Shown here: positions 53,251 through 62,070 of the stretch, in pieces
Layout: each line of letters begins with the position of its first letter
Position numbering within the stretch: the first letter of the stretch is position 1
Source: Coccinella septempunctata
Taxonomy: Eukaryota; Arthropoda; Insecta; Coleoptera; Coccinellidae
DNA: 64,000 bases
Assembly (NCBI RefSeq): GCF_907165205.1
Contig: NC_058196.1
Span: 2,956,501-3,020,500, forward strand
Direction of reading: 5' to 3'
Notes under the pieces: model-generated
Told to the model about the DNA's origin: nothing
What the model saw: the letters and a program-made list of their open reading frames with translations, nothing else
The model's database searches: none
Position numbers and translations under genes: made by a program

Positions 53251-56200
53251 GTGATTATCGGTCACATTAATTAAAACTAGCTTTAAAAAAATAACGGCTC
53301 TTAAACCGCCGTCATTTTTTCTTGGATGGTCGTCGAAGTGTGAATGAAATCAATTATTGAAAGGGTGAAAAAGTGGGAAGGGGTAGAGGTGCTACCTAAA
53401 AAAAACTGTTTAAGAATGCTTATCGACCACATAGGCTAAAACTGCAGTCAGTTTTTCTTGGATGGCCGTCGAAGTGTTAGAAAAAAAATGAAATCTGTTA
53501 TGGAGAGGGTGGAAAAGTGGAGAGGGGTAGAGGTGCTACCTAAAAAAAAACTGTTTAAGGATGCTCATCCACGACATAGGCTAAAACCGAAGTCAGTTCT
53601 TCTTGGATGGCCGTCGAAGTGTTAGAAAAAAAATGAAATCAGTTATTCAGAGGGTGGAAAATTGGGAAGGGGTAGAGGTGCTACCTAAAAAAAAACTGTT
53701 TTAGAATGCTTATCCTACACATAGGCTAAAACCGCAGTCAGTTTTTCTTGGATGGCCGTCGAAGTGTTAGAAAAAAAATGAAATCAGTTATTCAGAGGGT
53801 GGAAAAGTGGGAAGGGGTAGAGGTGCTACCTGAAAAAAAACTGTTTTAGAATGCTGATCCTACACATAGGCTAAAACCGCAGTCAGTTTTTCTTGGATGG
53901 CCGTCGAAGTGTTAGAAAAAAAATGAAATCTGTTATGGAGAGGGTGGAAAAGTGGGAAGGGGTAGAGGTGCTGCCTAAAAAAAACTGTTTTAGAATGCTG
54001 ATTCTACACATAGGCTAAAACCGCAGTCAGTTTTTCTTGGATGGCCGTCGAAGTGTTAGAAAAAAAATGAAATCTGTTATAGAGAGGGTGGAAAAGTGGG
54101 AAGGGGTAGAGGTGCTGCCTAAAAAAAACTGTTTTAGAATGCTGATTCTACACATAGGCTAAAACCGCAGTCAGTTTTTCTTGGATGGCCGTCGAAGTGT
54201 TAGAAAAAAAATGAAATCTGTTATGGAGAGGGTGGAAAATTGGGAAGGGGTAGAGGTGCTACCTAAAAAAAAACTGTTTTAGAATGCTGATCCTCCACAT
54301 AGGCTAAAACCGCAGTCAGTTTTTCTTGGATGGCCGTCGAAGTGTTAGAAAAAAAATGAAATCTGTTAAGGAGAGGGTGGAAAAGTGGGAAGGGGTAGAG
54401 GTGCTACCTAAAAAAAAACTGTTTTAGAATGCTGATCCTACACATAGGCTAAAACCGCAGTCAGTTTTTCTTGGATGGCCGTCGAAGTGTTAGAAAAAAA
54501 ATGAAATCTGTTATGGAGAGGGTGGAAAAGTGGGAAGGGGTAGAGGTGCTACCTAAAAAAAAACTGTTTTAGAATGCTGATCCTACACATAGGCTAAAAC
54601 CGCAGTCAGTTTTTCTTGGATGGCCGTCGAAGTGTTAGAAAAAAAATGAAATCAGTTATTCAGAGGGTGGAAAAGTGGGAAGGGGTAGAGGTGCTACCTA
54701 AAAAAAAACTGTTTTAGAATGCTGATCCTACACATAGACTAAAACCGCAGTCAGTTTTTCTTGGATGGCCGTCGAAGTGTTAGAAAAAAAATGAAATCAG
54801 TTATTCAGAGGGTGGAAAAGTGGGAAGGGGTAGAGGTGCTACCTAAAAAAAAACTGTTTTAGAATGCTGATTCTACACATAGGCTAAAACCGCAGTCAGT
54901 TTTTCTTGGATGGCCGTCGAAGTGTTAGAAAAAAAATGAAATCTGTTATGGAGAGGGTGGAAAAGTGGGAAGGGGTAGAGGTGCTACCTAAAAAAAAACT
55001 GTTTTAGAATGCTTATCCTCCACATAGGCTAAAACCGCAGTCAGTTTTTCTTGGATGGCCGTCGAAGTGTTAGAAAAAAAATGAAATCTGTTATGGAGAG
55101 GGTGGAAAAGTGGGAAGGGGTAGAGGTGCTACCTAAAAAAAAACTGTTTTAGAATGCTGATCCTACACATAGGCTAAAACCGCAGTCAGTTTTTCTTGGA
55201 TGGCCGTCGAAGTGTTAGAAAAAAAATGAAATCTGTTATGGAGAGGGTGGAAAAGTGGGAAGGGGTAGAGGTGCTACCTAAAAAAAAACTGTTTTAGAAT
55301 GCTGATTCTACACATAGGCTAAAACCGCAGTCAGTTTTTCTTGGATGGCCGTCGAAGTGTTAGAAAAAAAATGAAATCTGTTATGGAGAGGGTGGAAAAG
55401 TGGGAAGGGGTAGAGGTGCTGCCTAAAAAAAAACTGTTTTAGAATGCTGATTCTACACATAGGCTAAAACCGCAGTCAGTTTTTCTTGGATGGCCGTCGA
55501 AGTGTTAGAAAAAAAATGAAATCAGTTATTCAGAGGGTGGAAAAGTGGGAAGGGGTAGAGGTGCTACCTAAAAAAAAACTGTTTTAGAATGCTGATTCTA
55601 CACATAGGCTAAAACCGCAGTCAGTTTTTCTTGGATGGCCGTCGAAGTGTTAGAAAAAAAATGAAATCTGTTATGGAGGGGGTGGAAAAGTGGGAAGGGG
55701 TAGAGGTGCTACCTAAAAAAAAACTGTTTTAGAATGCTGATCCTCCACATAGGCTAAAACCGCAGTCAGTTTTTGTTGGATGGCCGTCGAAGTGTTAGAA
55801 AAAAAATAAAATCTGTTATGGAGAGGGTGGAAAAGTGGGAAGGGGTAGAGGTGCTACCTAAAAAAAAACTGTTTTAGAATGCTGATCCTACACATAGGCT
55901 AAAACCGCAGTCAGTTTTTCTGGGATGGCCGTCGAAGTGTTAGAAAAAAAATGAAATCTGTTATGGAGAGGGTGGAAAAGTGGGAAGGGGAAGAGGTGCT
56001 ACCTAAAAAAAAACTGTTTTAGAATGCTGATTCTACACATAGGTTAAAACCGCAGTCAGTTTTTCTTGGATGGGCGTCGAAGTGTTAGAAAAAAAATGAA
56101 ATCTGTTATGGAGAGGGTGGAAAAGTGGGAAGGGGTAGAGGTGCTGCCTAAAAAAAAAACTGTTTTAGAATGCTGATTCTACACATAGGCTAAAACCGCA

Positions 56201-56515
56201 GTCAGTTTTTCTTGGATGGCCGTCGAAGTGTTAGAAAAAAAAATGAAATCTGTTATGGAGAGGGTGGAAAAGTGGGAAGGGGTAGAGGTGCTGCCTAAAA
56301 AAAACTGTTTTAGAATGCTGATTCTACACATAGGCTAAAACCGCAGTCAGTTTTTCTTGGATGGCCGTCGAAGTGTTAGAAAAAAAATGAAATCTGTTAT
56401 GGAAAGGGTGGAAAAGTGGGAAGGGGTAGAGGTGCTACCTAACAAAAAACTGTTTTAGAATGCTTATCGACCACACAGACTAAAACCTCAAATAATTTTT
56501 TTGGATGGCCCTCTC
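53250..56515 (+). repeat. Left tandem array, ~145-bp unit, about 22 copies
   Basis: The marker 'gatggccgtcgaagtg' recurs at 53461, 53606, 53751, 53896, 54040 and 54184 and continues every 144-145 bp to about 56364, with degenerate outer units at 53325 and 56504. Each unit has an A-run, 'tgaaatctgttatggagagg' or a 'cagttattcagagg' variant, 'aggggtagaggtgctacct', another A-run and 'ctgttttagaatgctgat'. Inner units differ at only a few sites. The outermost unit is clearly diverged and shorter (136 bp to the next). No protein coding. Confidence 0.92.
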
Positions 56516-56770
56516 GAGCTCCTAATTAATTCCATAGGTACTCTTTTCCACACCACCTCGGAGGTAGGGTACAGGGTGCGTTTTTTTTGAGTGGTTTCCC
56601 CAGTAGGCCTAATCCACGTTAATATCTCTTGTAATCGAAAGATGGTTTCCACAGAAATTTCACTTAATTGATTCAAAAAAAAATTATGAAAATCTCAATA
56701 CAATAAACATAATTTGCAAATTTCAGCATCCTTACCATTCGAATGCTGTTCTTTGATTGAATCACTCTTT
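56516..56770. other. Spacer between left array and coding core
   Basis: About 250 bp with no gene. It follows the stop codon side of the minus-strand ORFs and may hold their transcription end. No clear AATAAA was confirmed on the minus strand within the last coding bases. Confidence 0.35.
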
Positions 56771-58984
56771 TTAGCTTCTAAAACAGTTAGAGCATTTCCT
56801 TTTTCCAATGTCACTTAAAATTATTGTTTGTGCGCAGTACAAACACTTGTTTATCATATTATCTGAAGATTGTATGAGGACTTTCTTGATGTGATTTCGG
56901 TATTCTATTATATTGATGTTGGTTTTTAAAGGCTCTTTATTTATAATCTTTTCGAAAAAATAAAGAATGAAGGGTCCACAGCTGAAACTGTCTCTTTGTC
57001 TGTCATGGGGTAATGTTTTGCATCTCCAACCTTCCAGTTGAAACGATTCTTCATTCAATTCGTTGCGATACTTCATGTATGACAGGAATTTTCCTAAATA
57101 TAGCTCCGTCTCTTTGTAGGAACTGCCCATAGGGTTCATAAACACAAATTCTTTTTCGCTGAAATTCACTATACTGAGACAAAAATGATGTAGACCAGGC
57201 CGGGGAGTAATATCTGAGTAATTCTGTAATATAGGAAGAACTAATTTACTACTGTTTATTCTGAACTTCTGAATATCCTCATGATTTTCTCCAGATGAGA
57301 ACAAAAATATTCTCGTTGCGGTTAAACATGACACCACTTGATATTCCAATAAATTCGAGTTTATAATATTGAGGAATATATCGACTAAAAAATTTGTCAA
57401 CCATTGCTTCGTAGATAAGATGGAGAAGTCTTCACTGGTCACTTCATTAACAATAACCGGAAGCTTCTCGAAGGTTCCCACAATATAGTTTCTGTCAATA
57501 TTTCTGTAAAATTTATGGTCCTCAACAAGTCCGTTATCTAATATTTTAGGAGATATTTCGCTCTTCCATTTGAAGAAAAAAGGTGTTTCTGTCGCACCTA
57601 CCAAATGGGGTAACAAATAAAAATAAAATAATGTATTAACATTTTTCAGAATAACATCCCAAATGTCCCTATTCCTTAAAATCCTCTCAATTTTTATACC
57701 TTCGTATGTGTAAATAACGAAGTCACACCATTTCCTGTCAGTGATTTCCAGAAGTCCTTGGATTTGATAAAAATAGTCATGAGATACTTTAAGCTCTCCA
57801 CTATTTTTGTCACAGTATGGTAGGAGTCCCTTCTCAATGGCCAAAACCGGATCAATATTCCTAATTTTGAATGGGCATTTGATTTCAATAATGCCCTCAT
57901 CTGCGACCAGCCCATCTGGTGATCCGGCAATGAACTGATAGTTTTGATGAATGACCAGACCAACCTTGTCACAATGAACGTTCACTTTTTGTTCATAAGC
58001 CATTCTTGCATTTTCTTCATTGGATTTGCCATGAAAAATAGCTCTAGATTTAATTTTTGGTTGAGAAATAATTTGTGTGGCAAGTTTTTCGAGTACTGTT
58101 GATCGATTACCTTCCACAACCTTTCCAAAAACTGAAGCCGTTATTCTCTTCCGTCTTTCTTCGAACCACTTAACAGAGGAAGACTGATCCCTGGTATCCT
58201 TTTCTATTATCAGCAATTCCTCGAGAGATTTCCTGAATTCTTTCTCCAAATAATTTTCAAAAAGTATCTTCAAAGAATTCGTTTTCGAAAAGGAGTGTTT
58301 TGGTGGTTCAGTAGGATTCGATGGCAAACACAATTCGCAATAAAATGGATAGGATTCTTTCATCGAAGGGTTATCCACGCAACATGCATGAACCCATCCT
58401 TCGCAAATATCACATCCATACCAAATTGCAGTTTCATCAAGTAAACCTTCACCACAGTAGAGGCATGGCTGTGTGGAGTCGTCAACTTTAGAGTTCAGTA
58501 ATTTTTTCAACATGCTTCCATCAAAATTGCTCTGTCTTTTTTTCATTTTTTTCAGCCAAAATTCTTGTGATGCCAAACCCATGTCTTCGGAACACCGTTT
58601 TTTTTTGGAGATTTTATTGCACACAGCTTTTTTATCACTCAGCTTATGTTTCTCCTCAGCATAGATGTAAAGAACATATTTTCTTATTTTTCTCAGCACT
58701 CGACTACATTTTTGGCTTCTTTGCTTTTTCAGAATATTGTGTTTCATTATGCCAAAAAATCTTTCAATAGGACCATTGCTTTTCCTATCGATATCCTTAA
58801 TCAGAAGCGTACTCCATAAGGATAAAAAGGGTATATACTTCTTCAATAATATAATATTCGAAAAATTTTGATTGAAGAATATATTTTCTGGATGAACTCT
58901 TTCAGTGTCATCAACAATCATATTCATTTGTTCGGATGCGACACTCTCAAAAAAAAGGGCTTTTTCTGTATAGAGAAGTTTCAT
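56771..58984 (-). CDS. MULE transposase C-terminal part fused to PHD finger, YqaJ nuclease and Ulp1-type protease
   Basis: 737 codons, uninterrupted. Residues 1-110 complete the transposase: 'DRKSNGPIERFFGIMKHNIL' supplies the third catalytic acid (E74). Residues 174-219 form a PHD-type zinc finger (CLYC...CDIC...WVHACC...CELC). Residues about 270-450 resemble the YqaJ/lambda-exonuclease fold, with 'RRKRITASVFGKVV', Glu in 'NEENARMAYEQK', 'IAGSPDG' (D357) and 'IIEIKCPF' (E367, K369). Residues about 525-690 resemble a Ulp1/C48 cysteine protease: His600, Asn617 where Asp is usual, Gln663 and Cys669 in 'QRDSFSCGPF'. A C-terminal CxxC...CxxC zinc ribbon follows (714-734). It overlaps the upstream ORF by 38 bp in another frame, so the two are probably one protein joined by a frameshift or a small unrecognised intron. 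Confidence 0.8.
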   Translation of the reverse strand: MKLLYTEKALFFESVASEQMNMIVDDTERVHPENIFFNQNFSNIILLKKYIPFLSLWSTLLIKDIDRKSNGPIERFFGIMKHNILKKQRSQKCSRVLRKIRKYVLYIYAEEKHKLSDKKAVCNKISKKKRCSEDMGLASQEFWLKKMKKRQSNFDGSMLKKLLNSKVDDSTQPCLYCGEGLLDETAIWYGCDICEGWVHACCVDNPSMKESYPFYCELCLPSNPTEPPKHSFSKTNSLKILFENYLEKEFRKSLEELLIIEKDTRDQSSSVKWFEERRKRITASVFGKVVEGNRSTVLEKLATQIISQPKIKSRAIFHGKSNEENARMAYEQKVNVHCDKVGLVIHQNYQFIAGSPDGLVADEGIIEIKCPFKIRNIDPVLAIEKGLLPYCDKNSGELKVSHDYFYQIQGLLEITDRKWCDFVIYTYEGIKIERILRNRDIWDVILKNVNTLFYFYLLPHLVGATETPFFFKWKSEISPKILDNGLVEDHKFYRNIDRNYIVGTFEKLPVIVNEVTSEDFSILSTKQWLTNFLVDIFLNIINSNLLEYQVVSCLTATRIFLFSSGENHEDIQKFRINSSKLVLPILQNYSDITPRPGLHHFCLSIVNFSEKEFVFMNPMGSSYKETELYLGKFLSYMKYRNELNEESFQLEGWRCKTLPHDRQRDSFSCGPFILYFFEKIINKEPLKTNINIIEYRNHIKKVLIQSSDNMINKCLYCAQTIILSDIGKRKCSNCFRS

Positions 58985-61085
58985 TCGTTGAATTATGTTC
59001 AGCCATTAAATCACTGCATGCGATTTTAATATTCTTTGTTTTCTGCTTTACCTCTTCAGAACTGCAACATATTTCCAAAAGAGATTTGAAACTTGACTGA
59101 AATTGCAGAGTTTTCGTTGGTGAATTCAAAACTATGTGCAAATTCATAAACCACTGACAAAATGATAACCATTCATTCATTTTAAAAGATGCGGCCATTA
59201 TTTGTTTCATTTGAATTTTTGCCGTATCATCTGAAAAATTCGCCTCTATATCCGCTGACATTATGCCCATCATATGAAAGCAACAGATACATATTTTCAT
59301 TTTGTCTGCTGGAAATGGTTTAGAATTAGTGATAACATCAAACGTGATGTCCAAATATTCTTTGAGGTCCATTGAATTCCAAGCTATTGGGACAGCATTC
59401 AAAAATGCCCAACTGAAATCAATGACGACAATTTCGAATAAGGGCCATTTTTTCGAATTCTTACTTGCGCAGTGGGCTTTGAATTTCAATAACCAAGATC
59501 CAATGACACCTGCATCATGTTCGGAAGAAACCATTTCGATAACAGGGCATACTCGGTTATTTCTGGATAATTGAATCACACCAGCGTAATAATAAACCTG
59601 TTTGAATGATTTGTCAGGCTTCCGAATCACAGATCCTGTTGAATCAAGGTGCAGCGTCTGTGTATTATTACAGAGCGGAATTTGTTCGTTACTCCAAACA
59701 TACACGTGAAATGGAACTGCTACCGATTTGATATATTCAGGATGGTCTTTCTGCATGAGAATCAGATCATGTATATCGTTGCAGTCCCTGTCATTTTTAG
59801 CTAGAATTTCTTCCTTAGCCTTTCTATAGACTGCTTCAGATCTAACATTTCCTCTATTTCTTAAAGTTAAGATAGTCGTTCCATCCAGGTGTAACACATC
59901 ATTTTGATGCTGATCCATCGGTGTCGAATGAAGCAATGTATTCTTCACTATTTTTCTTTCTGCTCCTCTAAGTTGCTTGCCCTTTTCTTCAATATGGTTA
60001 AAATCTCTGGATGAGCTATAAACTTCGACTCTATGTATATCAAGATCTAACCTAGAAGCATTCTCAATAATCAAAATGAATACCTTACATATAGTATGTA
60101 TGCAGTATGCATACACCTTTATGGCATCAGCCTTCTTGAAAAAACGGTGATGTTTGTAATATAACGGGCATGTGTTATTCACAGTCTTGATCCTTCTGTC
60201 TATAACTGTTTGATATTGTCCTTGAATGAGTTTTTTATTCCTATATATGATTCCGTATTCCTGTTTGGATAGTGAAAATTCCCCCTCTCTTACGGTGCAT
60301 TTATCGTAAGTAGATCTACGAAGATTTTCATTCTCCAAGTTTCTCGAACCCATTGGAAAAATTTTCGGAGATTGTAAATGTTTTTCTATCGTCATTATCT
60401 GAATTTCTCCTGGTACATCCTCATAATCGGGAGTTATATGATTGAAAGATGATTTCTCAGTGTTTGAACCATAGCGATCTTCAGAAAATTCATGATCTCT
60501 TTCATTTGTTGAATGCATGAAAGAGCGACGATCCTCATTTTGCTCAATTTCATCAGAACCATCTGAAGTATCACAATACGAACAGTCTAATGACGCCACA
60601 GTTTCTGCATCGGAATAATCATCGATAATGGAATTTCTTTCCGAATTATCTTTTTCTTTTTCATAGCCGTGGAGCAGAGGGGTCAAATTTTCTTCATTTT
60701 TGGCGTCAGACCTATTTCTTTTTGGTGTTGATGTCATAAACACATATTTCTCATCAATTTCAAATTTATTTGATTCTGCAAGCAGGTCAGTTATCGGAAA
60801 TTCTGAACTGTTCCCATTCGTTACTAGAAAATCTCTTTCGGAATTGCTATCGAAAAGTGGTGAAGCTCTATGTTGGTTAGGTTTATGACCCATCGAAACA
60901 TCTGAGTCAGATCCTTGAACAGTCAAAGGATGTTTCAAATCATCAATATATTTGTTGCAGAACTTACTGAATAGCTTCCTATTTTTCATGTTACTTTTTC
61001 TATTGAAAAACACACAAATATCTCCATAAATTGAATTTTCTGCGCGATAGCTTTGAGTCAAAATGTCAGCAGTACAATGATGCAT
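58947..61085 (-). CDS. Mutator-like transposase, N-terminal and catalytic part
   Basis: 712 codons, uninterrupted. The first ~230 residues are acidic and low-complexity. Residues 285-340 look like a FLYWCH/WRKY-type zinc module ('TCPLYYKHHRFFKKADAIKV', 'CIHTICKVF'). The transposase core follows: D481 in 'LHLDSTGSVIRKP', D556 in 'IVVIDFSWAFLNAV', then 'CICCFHMM' with the CxxH motif (C601, H604) found between the second D and the E of MULE transposases. The closing Glu lies in the next ORF (56771-58984). The frame is open upstream of the ATG for about 15 codons. It ends 'LYRKSPFF' at a T8 run, where the next ORF overlaps in the +1 frame. Confidence 0.8.
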   Translation of the reverse strand: MHHCTADILTQSYRAENSIYGDICVFFNRKSNMKNRKLFSKFCNKYIDDLKHPLTVQGSDSDVSMGHKPNQHRASPLFDSNSERDFLVTNGNSSEFPITDLLAESNKFEIDEKYVFMTSTPKRNRSDAKNEENLTPLLHGYEKEKDNSERNSIIDDYSDAETVASLDCSYCDTSDGSDEIEQNEDRRSFMHSTNERDHEFSEDRYGSNTEKSSFNHITPDYEDVPGEIQIMTIEKHLQSPKIFPMGSRNLENENLRRSTYDKCTVREGEFSLSKQEYGIIYRNKKLIQGQYQTVIDRRIKTVNNTCPLYYKHHRFFKKADAIKVYAYCIHTICKVFILIIENASRLDLDIHRVEVYSSSRDFNHIEEKGKQLRGAERKIVKNTLLHSTPMDQHQNDVLHLDGTTILTLRNRGNVRSEAVYRKAKEEILAKNDRDCNDIHDLILMQKDHPEYIKSVAVPFHVYVWSNEQIPLCNNTQTLHLDSTGSVIRKPDKSFKQVYYYAGVIQLSRNNRVCPVIEMVSSEHDAGVIGSWLLKFKAHCASKNSKKWPLFEIVVIDFSWAFLNAVPIAWNSMDLKEYLDITFDVITNSKPFPADKMKICICCFHMMGIMSADIEANFSDDTAKIQMKQIMAASFKMNEWLSFCQWFMNLHIVLNSPTKTLQFQSSFKSLLEICCSSEEVKQKTKNIKIACSDLMAEHNSTNETSLYRKSPFF

Positions 61086-61354
61086 TTGGAGAAAATTCGC
61101 GAGGAGAACAGTTCTAGTAGAACGAATTGTTTAGATAATAGTAGGTACAATAGCGTGAAGGTATTTTGCACGGTAGAGTCCATGTTGAAAAATTAAGTTA
61201 AAAAGAGTGTGCGCGCGCAGTCCCTGTCGGAAAAACGAAAAATGATAATAAGATGGCGATTTAAGAGAGAGTCACGAGAAGGTTGATTATTATAATTTGG
61301 AAAATAAAGAAAAAATCAAAATCTGGTGTTTCAATATCCTACCGGCCAGACAAC

Positions 61355-61666
61355 TCAAGGAAAGAAATTAAGGAAACAACCCTTTTCACAACAACGAATG
61401 TTTTTGGGTTTTTCACATTTTCTAACAATTTTTGGATCGTAGTCAATCTTTATACCCTGTCTAATATTACCTGTATTCCTTTTGAGAACTCGCACTATAG
61501 CGTTCCGATTTTTATTTTTTGTTGATGAAAATAAGTGAAGAGCAGCTTTTTCGACAACATTACTTGTCACAGATATATTCTCCACTGGACAGTCAATCAT
61601 ATGACAGTTTGCATTGATAAAATCTTCCAGAGCTTTGATGGGAAATTTTGATTTGGTTGTAGCCAT
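61355..61666 (-). CDS. Small ORF upstream of the transposase, possible first exon
   Basis: 104 codons from an ATG at 61666 (MATTKSKFPIKALEDFINAN), with several Cys/His ('CHMIDC', 'CCEKGC'). No family recognised. It lies 270 bp upstream of the transposase ORF on the same strand, inside the element, with GT dinucleotides near its 3' end that could serve as donors. It could be the transposase N-terminal exon or a separate small protein. The 5' flank 61667-62070 is A-rich and is the likely promoter region. Confidence 0.45.
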   Translation of the reverse strand: MATTKSKFPIKALEDFINANCHMIDCPVENISVTSNVVEKAALHLFSSTKNKNRNAIVRVLKRNTGNIRQGIKIDYDPKIVRKCEKPKNIRCCEKGCFLNFFP

Positions 61667-62070
61667 TTTGTCGAGAATGCAGATGTTTGAAATGATGCCC
61701 AGAACTTATATTCAGTGAGATAATGAAGAATTAATGAAGAATAGTGAATCAGAGTGTCATCCAGATCAATTCGCAGTAATTTTCAAGAAATATTATACCA
61801 AAATTTTTGTGTATAATCTAGATGGTAATAAGCCAAAAATATGAAATAAAAAATACCAACAACAAAAACCAACCAACAGCGAACTTACAAACAGAAAATA
61901 AAAAGCAGAAATAAACGACAGAATTCACAAAAAATCAAATGTAATAGACGAAAAAACAAATAATATTATCTTCAGACTAAACTGACAAAAAATTCAGACC
62001 AATAGCGAAATATCCACACAAAGAAAAAATAAAACATAACACAAACAAAAAGATATAAAAATATACTGCG
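61667..62070. other. A-rich 5' flank of the foldback coding core
   Basis: Between the small ORF and the right array. From about 61800 the plus strand is strongly A-rich with few T, giving a marked strand asymmetry. It probably holds the promoter for the minus-strand genes. No specific element recognised. Confidence 0.35.

Noticed and set aside
53250..56515. CRISPR-like array
   Set aside because: The ~145-bp units are contiguous with no unique spacers, and the context is a eukaryotic transposon with an inverted partner array.
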